Source: CAYMAZ01 sp964388575
GTDB lineage: Bacteria > Bacteroidota > Bacteroidia > Bacteroidales > DTU049
DNA length: 64,000 bases
NCBI GenBank assembly: GCA_964388575.1
Contig: CAYMAZ010000014.1
Span: 1 to 64,000, forward strand
Direction of reading: 5' to 3'
How positions within the stretch are numbered: position 1 is the first letter of the stretch; each line of letters starts with the position of its first letter. The notes under the pieces were generated by a model, which did not search any database, had not been told where the DNA came from, and was given only the letters and a program-made list of their open reading frames with translations. This document shows, one piece after another, positions 17,437-25,824 of the stretch. The position numbers and the translations under genes are program-made.

Positions 17437-18861
17437 TCAGAAAGGTTTGAGCAAAACCTTTATTTCACACATTTCATGAATGGCATATTTTACACCCTCT
17501 CGTCCGAAACCTGAATTTTTCATACCGCCATAGGGCATGTGATCAATCCTGTAGGTGGGTGATTCATTAACCAGAATGGCCCCTGCACGGATATCCCTAA
17601 AAGCAGTGTTCATTTCCGAAATACTGTCTGTGAAAATGCCTGCCTGAAGGCCAAACTCAGAGTCATTAACCAAATCAACAGCCTGCTGAAATTCATCATA
17701 TGGATCGATGGTTACAACTGGTCCAAAAACTTCATGCTTTCTCACTTTCATTAAAGGATTTGTGTTTGTCAGCACTGTCGGCTCAATATAATTACCTGTT
17801 CTTCCACCCCCGGCTTCAAGATGAGCTCCTTCTTCAACTGCTTCTGAAATCCACTTATGAACCCTGACTGAATTACCTTCATCAATCATGACCGAAACAT
17901 CAGTATGTATGTCGAGAGGATTTCCATATTTCAAAGTTTGAACCTTTTTCAAGAATTCATCAAGAAACGTCCGGAAAATCTCTTTCTGAACAAAAATTCT
18001 CTGAGTATGAATACACACCTGCCCCGAGTAAGCAAAAGCACCCGTTACACATTTATTCACTGCTTCCAGCATATCAGCTCCCGGAGTTATGACTGCAGCT
18101 GCATTCCCTCCAAGTTCAAGTGTAATTTTTTTTTGTCCGCATTCATTTTTTAATTTCCATCCAATTTGAGGAGAACCTGTAAAGGATATTTTTTTGATTC
18201 TTTCATCGTAAATCAATGGTTTACTAACTTCGTGAGACATGGGCAAAGCTGAAAAAGCACCTTTTGGTAATCCGGATTCGTGTATGATTCTGGCAAGTTC
18301 AAGTGTTGAAACCGGTGTTGCCGATGCGGGCTTGATTATAACAGGACAACCGGCTGCAATTGCTGGTGCAACTTTATGAGCCACCAGATTGAGAGGGAAA
18401 TTAAAGGGTGTAATTCCGGCTACCGTTCCCACAGGAAACAATTTAACCAGAGCTTCTTTGTTTTTTCCATGTGTAAACCAGTCAAGAGAAATCAATTCAC
18501 TCATAATCCTCTTGCTTTCTTCAGCAGCGATTAGAAATGTCTGTGCAGCACGTTCTACTTCAGTCAGGGCATATTTCATTGGTTTCCCGGCTTCTTTTGC
18601 AATGATTTCCGCAAAATGATCCCGTTCTTCAAACAGACGATTGGAAATGTTTTTCAATATTTGAAAGCGTTCGGAAGAAGAAAGTGAAAACATCATTTTT
18701 TCTGCATGCACAGCAGCTGCTATAGCCTTTTTCAGCATGTGTTCATCTGCCAAACCGGCTTTAGCAAACATTGTTTGTGAAAATTTCTCATTCACATTTA
18801 TATAATCTGTAGAATTTACAAACTCACCTGCAAGGTATACATTGAATATTTTCATTTTCAT
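17437..18861 (-). CDS. NAD(P)-dependent aldehyde dehydrogenase family protein
   Basis: A 474-residue soluble oxidoreductase of the ALDH superfamily that oxidises an aldehyde to an acid. Visible motifs: GTVAGITPFNFPLNLVAHK (cofactor fold), KPASATPVSTLELA, FTGSPQIGW, ELGGNAAAVI (general-base Glu), and SGQVCIHTQRIFVQ with the nucleophilic Cys. EVFGPVV and the end segment PYGGMKNSGFGREG follow. Its closest visual match is the group holding glyceraldehyde-3-phosphate and lactaldehyde/succinate-semialdehyde dehydrogenases; the substrate is not determinable. The start is set at ATG 18861 because a -7 box (TATATTTG, minus strand 18877-18884) overlaps the earlier TTG. A monocistronic gene. Confidence 0.9.
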   Translation of the reverse strand: MKMKIFNVYLAGEFVNSTDYINVNEKFSQTMFAKAGLADEHMLKKAIAAAVHAEKMMFSLSSSERFQILKNISNRLFEERDHFAEIIAKEAGKPMKYALTEVERAAQTFLIAAEESKRIMSELISLDWFTHGKNKEALVKLFPVGTVAGITPFNFPLNLVAHKVAPAIAAGCPVIIKPASATPVSTLELARIIHESGLPKGAFSALPMSHEVSKPLIYDERIKKISFTGSPQIGWKLKNECGQKKITLELGGNAAAVITPGADMLEAVNKCVTGAFAYSGQVCIHTQRIFVQKEIFRTFLDEFLKKVQTLKYGNPLDIHTDVSVMIDEGNSVRVHKWISEAVEEGAHLEAGGGRTGNYIEPTVLTNTNPLMKVRKHEVFGPVVTIDPYDEFQQAVDLVNDSEFGLQAGIFTDSISEMNTAFRDIRAGAILVNESPTYRIDHMPYGGMKNSGFGREGVKYAIHEMCEIKVLLKPF

Positions 18862-18876
18862 TAAAGATTTAAACTG

Positions 18877-18884
18877 CAAATATA
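18877..18884 (-). promoter_or_regulatory. -7 promoter box for the aldehyde dehydrogenase gene
   Basis: Minus-strand TATATTTG matches TAnnTTTG, 16 bases before the ATG at 18861. Confidence 0.5.
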
Positions 18885-19037
18885 TTTATTTTAAAACACT
18901 CATAAAGCAACAACTTCTCATCTTTTAATCTTCTTTTTTTATTGATATTCAGGCTGTTGAAAGACATGTAACACATTCAAGGTAATTGAATTCAAAAATT
19001 ATTTATAAATTTGTTATCCCAAACGAAAAAAAGTTTA

Positions 19038-19045
19038 TATCTTTG
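19038..19045 (+). promoter_or_regulatory. -7 promoter box for rplU-rpmA
   Basis: TATCTTTG, a perfect -7 box, 39 bases before the rplU ATG. Ribosomal protein genes of this phylum commonly carry exactly this hexamer-plus form. Confidence 0.6.
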
Positions 19046-19083
19046 CACCCCAATTTTATTAAACAGACGAAAAACCAAAACAA

Positions 19084-19494
19084 ATGTACGCTATAGTTAA
19101 CATTGCAGGACAACAGTTCAAGGTCGAGAACAACCGCAAGATGTATGTTCACAGGCTTGAAGCAGAAGAAGGCAGCTCAGTAGAATTTAATGAAGTATTG
19201 CTGCTTGAGGAAGACGGAAAGGTGATGATAGGCAAACCCTACCTTGAAGGAGCCAGTGTCATTGCAAAAGTACTTGAACACATGAAGGGTGACAAGGTTC
19301 TTGTGTTCAAGAAAAAGAGACGTAAGGGTTACCAGAAACTGAACGGACATCGTCAGTATATGACCCGCATTGAAGTTGAGGGCATATACAAAAGCGGAGT
19401 ATCTCCAAAAAAATCAAGTAAGAAAAAAGTTGAAAAGCCAGAGAATACAGAACCAGAAAATGCAGACAATATTCAGGCAGAATCAGCGGAATAA
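19084..19494 (+). CDS. rplU: 50S ribosomal protein L21
   Basis: A 136-residue ribosomal protein of the large subunit that binds 23S rRNA. The first 102 residues are a standard L21: MYAIVNIAGQQFKVENNRK begins it, then EVLLLEEDGKVMIGKPY, and KFKKKRRKGYQKLNGHRQ-like basic segment (VFKKKRRKGYQKLNGHRQY), ending with TRIEVEGI. A 34-residue extension follows, first Lys-rich (SPKKSSKKKVEK) and then acidic (ENTEPENADNIQ). It is longer than the roughly 100-residue family norm; such tails occur in Bacteroidota L21. It is followed after 32 bases by rpmA. Confidence 0.97.
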   Translation: MYAIVNIAGQQFKVENNRKMYVHRLEAEEGSSVEFNEVLLLEEDGKVMIGKPYLEGASVIAKVLEHMKGDKVLVFKKKRRKGYQKLNGHRQYMTRIEVEGIYKSGVSPKKSSKKKVEKPENTEPENADNIQAESAE

Positions 19495-19526
19495 TCAAAA
19501 TTTATAACACATAAAAATTTACAGCC

Positions 19527-19784
19527 ATGGCTCATAAGAAAGGTGTCGGAAGTTCAAATAACGGAAGAGAATCGCACAGCAAGCGACTCGGTGTTAAGAT
19601 TTTCGGCGGACAATATGCAAAAGCGGGCAATATCCTTATCAGACAAAGAGGGACATCTCACCATCCCGGATTGAATGTCGGAATGGGAAAAGACCATACT
19701 TTGTTTGCCCTGATTAACGGAAAGGTAGAATTTAAAAAAGGAAAAGAGAATCGTTCCTTTGTTCATATTGTTCCGGAACAATAA
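19527..19784 (+). CDS. rpmA: 50S ribosomal protein L27
   Basis: An 85-residue ribosomal protein that reaches towards the peptidyl-transferase centre. It begins MAHKKGVGSSNNGRES with no cleavable leader, as in Gram-negative bacteria. It shows the family segments RLGVKIFGGQYAKAGNILIRQRG (in two parts), HPGLNVGMGKDHTLFALI and GKVEFKKGK. Cotranscribed with rplU, as in nearly all bacteria, and followed by a hairpin terminator. Confidence 0.98.
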   Translation: MAHKKGVGSSNNGRESHSKRLGVKIFGGQYAKAGNILIRQRGTSHHPGLNVGMGKDHTLFALINGKVEFKKGKENRSFVHIVPEQ

Positions 19785-19803
19785 GAAAAAACTTTCATCG
19801 TTT

Positions 19804-19838
19804 TAAAAGCCTCAGCACATTTGCGGGGCTTTTTTATT
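19804..19838 (+). terminator. Terminator after rpmA
   Basis: AAAAGCCTC pairs with GGGGCTTTT (one G-T pair) around a short loop, followed by a T-run. Confidence 0.7.
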
Positions 19839-19892
19839 ATGAAGATTTTGGAAATTTTTGATAAAAAATCATGTTTATAACGAAAAACTTGT

Positions 19893-19900
19893 TAATTTAG
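19893..19900 (+). promoter_or_regulatory. Putative -7 box for tRNA-Ser
   Basis: TAATTTAG resembles TAnnTTTG with one mismatch, about 34 bases before the tRNA 5' end. Confidence 0.35.
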
Positions 19901-19933
19901 CACCCTCAAAAAAGCAAGAGAAAGGTCAAGAAC

Positions 19934-20021
19934 GGAGAGATGGCCGAGTGGTCGAAGGCGCACGCTTGGAAAGCGTGTATCCGTCGAAAGCGGATCAAGG
20001 GTTCGAATCCCTTTCTCTCCG
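19934..20021 (+). tRNA. tRNA-Ser (anticodon GGA)
   Basis: An 88-base class II tRNA. The acceptor stem GGAGAGA (19934-19940) pairs with TCTCTCC (20014-20020), with G as the discriminator base. The D-arm contains GGCCGAGTGGTCGAAGGC. The anticodon stem ACGCT/AGCGT encloses a loop with GGA. A long variable arm (ATCCGTCGAAAGCGGAT) marks a serine tRNA, and GGTTCGAATCC forms the T-loop. CCA is not encoded. It lies between rpmA and the exbB-like gene. Confidence 0.97.
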
Positions 20022-20089
20022 CAAAAAAATTGAAATGAAACCAAAAATTAAAATTAAATAACTCAATTTAAAATCAAACTACAACAATC

Positions 20090-20908
20090 ATGAAAAAATT
20101 AATTTCATTATTTGCATTGGCAGGACTGCTCACATTTGTTGTTTCGTCAACTGTAATTGCACAGGATGTTGATGACACTACGACAACAGATACAACAGAA
20201 ATGACAGCAGAAGAAGTAATTGAAACACCGGCTGAAATTCCTTCAGAAGAAGTTCCTGAGGAATCGAAAACTTTTCATCAGGTTTTAAAAGAAAAATTCA
20301 TTGAAGGTGGTGCAGGCTGGATGACTCCGATTCTTATCTGCCTTATTCTTGGTCTTGCACTTGTCATTGAAAGAATCATCTATCTGAATCTGGCATCAAC
20401 CAATACAAAGAAACTTCTTGTTCAACTGGAAGATAAGCTTTCAGCAGAAGGTGTTGACAGCGCAAAAGAACTTTGCCGTAATACACGCGGCCCTGTTGCA
20501 AGTATTTTCTATCAGGGACTTGACAGAATTCAGGAAAACATTGAAATCATTGAAAAATCAATCGTTGCTTATGGTGGTGTTCAGATGTCACGTCTTGAAA
20601 GCAATCTCACATGGATTTCATTGTTCATTGCAATTGCGCCCATGCTTGGATTTACAGGAACTGTAATCGGGATGATTCAGGCGTTTGACTCAATTGAAAA
20701 AGCAGGTGACATTTCACCAACTGTGGTAGCAGGTGGTATGAAGGTTGCTCTTTTGACAACAGTATTCGGTTTGATCACTGCAATTATTCTTCAGTTATTT
20801 TACAATTATCTTGTTTCAAAAATTGAATCACTTGTAAATGCGATGGAAGATTCTAGCATCACATTTATGGATATTGTTGTAAAGTACAAAAACGATAAAA
20901 ATATTTAA
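20090..20908 (+). CDS. MotA/TolQ/ExbB proton-channel family protein
   Basis: A 272-residue inner-membrane protein, the stator-channel subunit that, with ExbD, couples the proton gradient to TonB or a similar motor. It starts with a cleavable-looking signal (MKKLISLFALAGLLTF, ending VIAQD). A 35-residue acidic, Thr-rich periplasmic segment follows. Then come three transmembrane helices: GWMTPILICLILGLALVIERII, the SLFIAIAPMLGFTGTVIGMIQAF pair-element, and VALLTTVFGLITAIILQLF. The conserved GTVIGMI and TTVFGL motifs are intact. It is first of four closely packed genes. Confidence 0.93.
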   Translation: MKKLISLFALAGLLTFVVSSTVIAQDVDDTTTTDTTEMTAEEVIETPAEIPSEEVPEESKTFHQVLKEKFIEGGAGWMTPILICLILGLALVIERIIYLNLASTNTKKLLVQLEDKLSAEGVDSAKELCRNTRGPVASIFYQGLDRIQENIEIIEKSIVAYGGVQMSRLESNLTWISLFIAIAPMLGFTGTVIGMIQAFDSIEKAGDISPTVVAGGMKVALLTTVFGLITAIILQLFYNYLVSKIESLVNAMEDSSITFMDIVVKYKNDKNI

Positions 20909-20910
20909 AT

Positions 20911-21246
20911 ATGAATTCATTAATTAATATCGGAATGATAGTAACCTACATATTTGCAGGACTGGCTGTCGCATCCATATTATTTTTCATCATCAAATCA
21001 CTGATTGTGAATTATAAGGAAATGGCCTTTTCTCTTGTAGGTGTTCTGGCTCTCGGTGCACTCTTCCTGATTTCATATCTGGTTTCAAATCCTAATGATG
21101 TTGGAATGCAGGTGTTTGAAAAAACAGAAACAAATCCAGGGTTGAGTAAAATTATCGGATCTGGGGCAATTATGCTTTATCTTATGATTGCAGCGGTTTT
21201 TGTAGCAATCATTTACACACAGGTAATCAAACTTTTTAAAAAATAA
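20911..21246 (+). CDS. Small membrane protein in the exbB/exbD cassette
   Basis: A 111-residue protein with three hydrophobic helices (about residues 5-28, 36-56, 83-106) joined by short loops; the second loop reads SNPNDVGMQVFEKTETNPGLSK. No family with a known function is recognised. It starts two bases after the exbB-like stop and ends six bases before the first exbD-like gene, so it must be cotranscribed and is probably part of, or assembles with, the ExbB-ExbD complex. Proteins of this size and place are common in Bacteroidota exb operons. Confidence 0.8.
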   Translation: MNSLINIGMIVTYIFAGLAVASILFFIIKSLIVNYKEMAFSLVGVLALGALFLISYLVSNPNDVGMQVFEKTETNPGLSKIIGSGAIMLYLMIAAVFVAIIYTQVIKLFKK

Positions 21247-21252
21247 TACATC

Positions 21253-21834
21253 ATGGCCAAAAAAACACCCGAACTAAATACGGCATCAATGGCAGATATT
21301 TCCTTTCTGTTGTTAACATTCTTTTTGTTGACATCTTCCATTGATACTGATTTGGGTATTAACCGCCTTTTGCCTCCACCACCAAATCCGGATGAAATCC
21401 AGGATGATGTCAAGGTGAGGAAACGTAATATGTTTGTTGTTTTGATCAATACATACGATCAGCTTCTTGTCAGGGGTAAGCCGGGCAATCTTCGCACACT
21501 GCGCAGAGAAGCCAAGGAATTTATTTCAAATCCCTATAATGATCCAAATCTTCCTGAAAAGAAACGTGTCAATATTGCTCACATTGGTGAATATGATGTT
21601 TCCCAGGGAATTATTTCACTTCAAAATGACAGAGGAACTTCATATGGTATGTATATCAAAGTTCAAAATGAGTTAACAGCAGCATTTAATGAACTGAGAG
21701 ACGATTTATCCATGGATAAATTCGGAACTAAGTACGAGGACATACGAAATCCGGATCACAAAGAGGCAATCAGAAAGGCGATACCCATGAAATTATCTGA
21801 AGCAGAACCTAAAGATGTGGGAGGAAAAAAATAA
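21253..21834 (+). CDS. ExbD/TolR family biopolymer transport protein (first copy)
   Basis: A 193-residue bitopic protein. The N-terminal motif LNTASMADISFLLLTFFLLTSSI contains the membrane helix with the Asp (in MADISFLLL) that carries protons in this family. A Pro-rich PPPPNPDE turn and a periplasmic domain follow (KRNMFVVLINTYDQLLVRGKP, ISLQNDRGTSYGMYIKVQNEL). It is longer than E. coli ExbD (about 140), with an extra C-terminal 50 residues. It overlaps the next exbD-like start by one base. It partners the upstream ExbB-like channel. Confidence 0.92.
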   Translation: MAKKTPELNTASMADISFLLLTFFLLTSSIDTDLGINRLLPPPPNPDEIQDDVKVRKRNMFVVLINTYDQLLVRGKPGNLRTLRREAKEFISNPYNDPNLPEKKRVNIAHIGEYDVSQGIISLQNDRGTSYGMYIKVQNELTAAFNELRDDLSMDKFGTKYEDIRNPDHKEAIRKAIPMKLSEAEPKDVGGKK

Positions 21835-22307
21835 TGGCACGGTTCAGAAAAGATGAGAAACCTAAAGTTCCTGGAATTAATACCGGATCAATGTCTGACA
21901 TTATTTTCATGTTTTTGTTCTTTTTTATGGTTATTACAACCATCAGAGAAGCACAACTTTATGTCAGAGTTAAAGTTCCTGTAGCATCCGAGGTTCAAAA
22001 ACTGGAAAGAAAGGCTCTTGTAAGCTACATTTATATTGGTAAACCGACAAACACTTCATTGTACGGTGTAGAACCACGTATACAGCTAAACGATGTTTAT
22101 GCAATGTCGGCAGAAATCGGTGAATTTGTTTTCTTTGAGAGAGCAAGAAGATCTGAAGCCGACAAACCATTTATAACTTTTTCACTTAAAGTGGATGAAG
22201 AAACTAAAATGGGTATTGTGACTGACGTGAAGCAGGAACTACGTTATGCAAGTGCATTCAAAATCAACTACTCAACCCGCAGAGGGGATATCTTTCAAAT
22301 GAAATAA
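21834..22307 (+). CDS. ExbD/TolR family biopolymer transport protein (second copy)
   Basis: A 157-residue second ExbD-like subunit. The N-terminus reads PGINTGSMSDIIFMFLFFFMVI, again with the membrane Asp (SMSDIIF). The periplasmic domain is shorter and contains LVSYIYIGKP and DKPFITFSLKVDEE; the final segment is RYASAFKINYSTRRG. It is not a close copy of its neighbour, so the pair probably forms a hetero-oligomer. Its start overlaps the previous stop by one base. A strong hairpin terminator follows. Confidence 0.92.
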   Translation: MARFRKDEKPKVPGINTGSMSDIIFMFLFFFMVITTIREAQLYVRVKVPVASEVQKLERKALVSYIYIGKPTNTSLYGVEPRIQLNDVYAMSAEIGEFVFFERARRSEADKPFITFSLKVDEETKMGIVTDVKQELRYASAFKINYSTRRGDIFQMK

Positions 22308-22334
22308 TTTTTCATTTCAAATTTTAAAAAATCA

Positions 22335-22370
22335 AAGAAGTTGAACTATTATGGCTCAACTTCTTTTTTT
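22335..22370 (+). terminator. Terminator after the exbD pair
   Basis: AAGAAGTTGA (22335-22344) pairs perfectly with TCAACTTCTT (22356-22365), followed by a T-run. Confidence 0.85.
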
Positions 22371-22436
22371 ATTAGAAATTTTTTATTATTTTTGAAAAAA
22401 AATTCGTAATTTGCAAAAAATTTAATACCAGCACAC

Positions 22437-23279
22437 ATGAAAGAAATAATTGTCGGAATTGATTTTTCAAAAAGCTCATTAAATGCGTTAAATTATGCCT
22501 TGTTATTGGCAAACAAGATGAGTTCCAATATTACAATGGTTTGGGTAGATAAGCCAAGTGCCGTCGACTCAATATTTGATAACACGGCCAGTGCTCACCG
22601 TAAAGAAGTGCACCGACGTTTTGAAGAACTGATTAAAAAGCATTCAAAGGAACTTAAAAAAAGCGAACTGAATTACAAAATCCGGAGCGGAAAAGTCTAT
22701 GCAGAGGTTGTTAACCAGGCCAAATACAATGATGCACAACTTATTGTTGTGGGAACGCATGGAATTTCCGGATTTGAAGAAATTTGGATTGGCAGTAATG
22801 CCAACCGGGTTGTGACAGCTTCAAAGTGCCCGGTCATTACCGTTCGTCAGGGATATGTGGTAAAAAAGAAAATCTCAAGGATTGTTATGCCCATTGACAG
22901 CACTCTTGAGACAAGACAAAAAGCGCCCTATGTTGCTGAACTTGCTAAGGCTTTCGATGCTGAAGTTTTAATCCCTGGACTTATTGTTTCATCAGTGGGA
23001 ACAATTAAAACAAGAGTTTTAAATTACTCTAGACAAATGGTTGAATATTTTGACAAACACAAAATTAAAAATAGTTTTACAGAACTCAAAGTTTCTAATG
23101 TGACTTCAGACACACTCAAGTTTGCAGAAGAACAAGATGCTGACCTGATTTGTATCATGACCGAACAGGAAACAGCTGCTGCAAATATCTTTTTAGGGCC
23201 TTATGCTCAGCAAATGGTCAATCATTCACCAATTCCTGTTTTAAGTATCCATCCTAAAAATTATTACAGGGTAAAATAA
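22437..23279 (+). CDS. Universal stress protein (two Usp domains)
   Basis: A 280-residue cytoplasmic protein with two tandem UspA-like domains (about 1-140 and 145-280). The first begins MKEIIVGIDFSKSSLNALNYA. It ends with VGTHGISGFEEIWIGSNANRVV and CPVITVR, which keeps the Gly pattern used for ATP binding. The second begins KISRIVMPIDSTLETRQKAPY and ends GPYAQQMVNHSPIPVLSIHP, with the Gly-rich ATP loop largely lost. Tandem Usp proteins of this kind are common in Bacteroidota; their client is usually unknown. Monocistronic, followed by a hairpin. Confidence 0.9.
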   Translation: MKEIIVGIDFSKSSLNALNYALLLANKMSSNITMVWVDKPSAVDSIFDNTASAHRKEVHRRFEELIKKHSKELKKSELNYKIRSGKVYAEVVNQAKYNDAQLIVVGTHGISGFEEIWIGSNANRVVTASKCPVITVRQGYVVKKKISRIVMPIDSTLETRQKAPYVAELAKAFDAEVLIPGLIVSSVGTIKTRVLNYSRQMVEYFDKHKIKNSFTELKVSNVTSDTLKFAEEQDADLICIMTEQETAAANIFLGPYAQQMVNHSPIPVLSIHPKNYYRVK

Positions 23280-23303
23280 TCTGCCACGGCTTGCAAATCG
23301 TGG

Positions 23304-23335
23304 AGTTCCGTACAACTTTGTGCGGAACTTTTTTT
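23304..23335 (+). terminator. Terminator after the universal stress gene
   Basis: AGTTCCGTAC (23304-23313) pairs with GTGCGGAACT (23320-23329, one G-T pair) and is followed by T residues. A second small hairpin, CCACG/CGTGG, lies just before it at 23284-23303. Confidence 0.8.
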
Positions 23336-23493
23336 ATAATTCGTTATTCATATTTACATATATTTTTTATTTTTTATGATATATATTATCTTATTTATTT
23401 TGTTAAATATGTATTTCATATATTTTTATATTTTATTTTTGAATTAAATATATAAATTAACATTTTTTTATATTTCTTTATCAATCTAAATAT

Positions 23494-23501
23494 TATATTT
23501 G
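23494..23501 (+). promoter_or_regulatory. -7 promoter box for the collagen-like lipoprotein gene
   Basis: TATATTTG lies 57 bases before the ATG at 23559, at the end of a 150-base stretch made almost wholly of A and T. Confidence 0.5.
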
Positions 23502-23558
23502 CAATTGAATGATGTGTTATATCATTTGAACAAATTATAAATTTAAACCCGTAATGTT

Positions 23559-24086
23559 ATGAAAAAATCAATGTATTTAATGGTTGTAGCACTTATTTCT
23601 ATGACCATGATGTTTTGTACCAAGGAAGGTCCTGTTGGCCCAAGAGGTCCTGCGGGTTCTGACGGTACTGACGGTAATGCGAATGTGATTACGTATTTAA
23701 TTACTGATTCTGCAACAATTGCATGGAATAATTCAAACAGCATTTATCTTTACTATGACTCATTGTTCGCTGTCCCGGATAGTATCAGGAATGAAGGAGT
23801 TATACTGATTTATATGCAATATGTGAATACCGGAACAGCTTGGTATTTTGTGCCTGGGTTGGGGCCGGATGGATTTTTTAATACAAGAATTTGGATACAA
23901 GAAAATTTTATCAGAATATATGCTCTTGATCCTGATGGAACAATTTTTTCAGGTACCTCTCTTTACACTCCTTTCTGTATCCGGGTTGTACTTATTCCTT
24001 CAACGACAGTCATATCAATGACAGCAGATAAGGTTGACATCAACAGTTACGAAGCGACCATGGAATACCTCGGCCTTGAGAAGTAG
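23559..24086 (+). CDS. Putative lipoprotein with a short collagen-like segment
   Basis: A 175-residue exported protein. The N-terminal signal (MKKSMYLMVVALISMTMMFC) ends in a Cys in lipobox position. It is followed at once by about four Gly-X-Y triplets (GPVGPRGPAGSDGTDG), a mini collagen-like stalk. The remaining 140 residues form an apparently beta-rich globular domain without a recognised family, ending in SYEATMEYLGLEK. Similar lipoprotein, Gly-X-Y, unknown-domain proteins occur widely in Bacteroidota. Surface display is plausible, but function is unknown. Confidence 0.75.
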   Translation: MKKSMYLMVVALISMTMMFCTKEGPVGPRGPAGSDGTDGNANVITYLITDSATIAWNNSNSIYLYYDSLFAVPDSIRNEGVILIYMQYVNTGTAWYFVPGLGPDGFFNTRIWIQENFIRIYALDPDGTIFSGTSLYTPFCIRVVLIPSTTVISMTADKVDINSYEATMEYLGLEK

Positions 24087-24204
24087 AGCTGTGTAATTTT
24101 ATATTCAGAATTCTGGAGATCAAAGATGATGGCATGTGAATCCATGTTATCAACTTTGATTTTTTAAGGAATGTTTTGTTGATGTGCCCTTCTTAAAAAT
24201 TCTC

Positions 24205-24212
24205 TACATTTG
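24205..24212 (+). promoter_or_regulatory. -7 promoter box for the thioredoxin-like / meaB pair
   Basis: TACATTTG matches TAnnTTTG, 15 bases before the ATG at 24227. Confidence 0.5.
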
Positions 24213-24226
24213 CATAAAACAAATGT

Positions 24227-24736
24227 ATGAGTAAATTCATTGTTATTATTTTTCTTATGTGTCAATTTTCAGCATCATACGGACAGGACTTCAATAAAGT
24301 GGTTTTTGATGAGCGGGCACAAAAGGAAGTGATCAAGGGGTATTGCAATGCTGAAGGATTAAAAACCACCGTTTGGACTGAAATATTCGAAGGCATATTC
24401 AACGCATATCAACCTGATATGGATGTAATAATGAAACTGATTCCTATGCTGAAAGATGTTGAAATTGTTGTTACACTGGGAACCTGGTGCGGTGACAGTA
24501 AAGAACATGTTCCTGCGTTCCTGAAAATTCTTTCGTTATCAGATTATGATTTTTCCGGATTGACTCTGATTGGACTTGACAGTAACTTTGACAGTGGTGA
24601 TTCCGGAGTCAGACCTTATGAAACTGAAAAAGTACCAACATTTATATTTTTTCTTGAAGGAGAGGAAATGGGAAGAATCATAGAAACACCAGAAGGGACC
24701 CTTGAGAACCATATGTCACTCATATTTGGACTGTAA
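24227..24736 (+). CDS. Secreted thioredoxin-like protein with a single active-site Cys
   Basis: A 169-residue protein with a signal peptide (residues 1-20, ending ASYGQ). The body fits a thioredoxin fold: VVTLGTWCGDSKEHVPAFLKIL, where the active site would be, then LTLIGLDSN, and the cis-Pro loop EKVPTFIFFLEGEEMGRI. Unlike a normal CxxC site, only one Cys is present (WCGDS), so it cannot cycle as a dithiol oxidoreductase. The stop codon overlaps the meaB ATG by one base, so the two are translationally linked despite acting in different compartments. Confidence 0.82.
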   Translation: MSKFIVIIFLMCQFSASYGQDFNKVVFDERAQKEVIKGYCNAEGLKTTVWTEIFEGIFNAYQPDMDVIMKLIPMLKDVEIVVTLGTWCGDSKEHVPAFLKILSLSDYDFSGLTLIGLDSNFDSGDSGVRPYETEKVPTFIFFLEGEEMGRIIETPEGTLENHMSLIFGL

Positions 24737-25824
24737 TGAAAACTAAAAAAACAACTCAGAGTGCTCTTAATCTGATGGATGGTATAGAACAGCCTCCACA
24801 AATTAATGAACAGCTTTTGTTGCAGCTCAGGCAAAATAAAATTACAACTGACATCGATCTTGACAAATTGTATGAAGGTGTGGTTGCTGGAGATCGCGTA
24901 TTGCTCAGTAAGGCCATCACACTTGCGGAAAGCAATCTGGAAAAACATCAGGATGCAGCAAGACAATTGATTGACAAATGCCTTCCACTTGCAGGTAAAT
25001 CAGTAAGAATAGGTGTTACTGGCATTCCAGGAGTTGGAAAAAGCACATTTATTGAGTCCATGGGTATGCATTTGATTGATCGCGGACATAAAATTGCTGT
25101 TTTGGCTGTTGACCCGAGTAGTGAGCGTTCAAAAGGCAGTATTCTGGGAGATAAAACACGAATGGAAAATTTATCTTCACAGAAAATGGCATTTATAAGG
25201 CCCTCTCCTTCAGCCGGCACATTGGGAGGAGTTACCAGAAAAACACGTGAAACTATTGTGCTATGTGAAGCAGCAGGCTATGATATCATATTTGTTGAAA
25301 CTGTTGGGGTTGGTCAGTCTGAGGTTGTTGTCAAAAGTATGGTTGATTTTTTTCTGCTTCTCGTCCTTGCAGGAGCAGGTGATGAACTACAGGGAATTAA
25401 AAGAGGGATTATGGAAATGGCTGATGCCATCATTATACACAAAGCAGATGATGACAACCTCATAAAAGCACAAACAAAAGTTCCGGTATATGAAAATGCT
25501 TTACATTTTTTTCCACCCACTGATTCGGACTGGATTCCAAAAGTAACAGAATGTTCTTCTTTGACTGGTCATAACATAGATAAGGTGTGGAGCATTGTTG
25601 AAGAATACAATGCATTTACACGACAAAATGGTTTTTTTGAAAGCAACAGGCAGGAACAGGAGGTCAAAAGACTTTATCAGACAATGGACGAATATATACG
25701 CAGTTCATTTTACAATGACCCCCGTATAAAAACTGTCATTCATGATTTTGAAGTATTAATACGTTTAAAAAAAATATCACCCTATCAGGCGGCGGCTGAA
25801 CTTATCTCTAGACACAGAAAGTAA
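24736..25824 (+). CDS. meaB: Methylmalonyl-CoA mutase-associated GTPase MeaB
   Basis: A 362-residue cytoplasmic P-loop GTPase of the MeaB/ArgK family, which loads and protects adenosylcobalamin in methylmalonyl-CoA mutase. Walker A is GIPGVGKST (96-104). Further family motifs are AVDPSSERSKGSILGDKTRM, IRPSPSAGTLGGV, the switch segment FVETVGVGQSE, and IHKADDDN for the guanine-specificity region. An N-terminal helical extension and a C-terminal dimerisation arm match family length. The mutase genes are not in this window. Its presence implies a succinate-propionate pathway elsewhere in the genome. Confidence 0.95.
   Translation: MKTKKTTQSALNLMDGIEQPPQINEQLLLQLRQNKITTDIDLDKLYEGVVAGDRVLLSKAITLAESNLEKHQDAARQLIDKCLPLAGKSVRIGVTGIPGVGKSTFIESMGMHLIDRGHKIAVLAVDPSSERSKGSILGDKTRMENLSSQKMAFIRPSPSAGTLGGVTRKTRETIVLCEAAGYDIIFVETVGVGQSEVVVKSMVDFFLLLVLAGAGDELQGIKRGIMEMADAIIIHKADDDNLIKAQTKVPVYENALHFFPPTDSDWIPKVTECSSLTGHNIDKVWSIVEEYNAFTRQNGFFESNRQEQEVKRLYQTMDEYIRSSFYNDPRIKTVIHDFEVLIRLKKISPYQAAAELISRHRK

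Noticed and set aside
19858..20061. A 67-codon open frame across the tRNA-Ser region
   Set aside because: It lies on top of a complete tRNA and has no start context.
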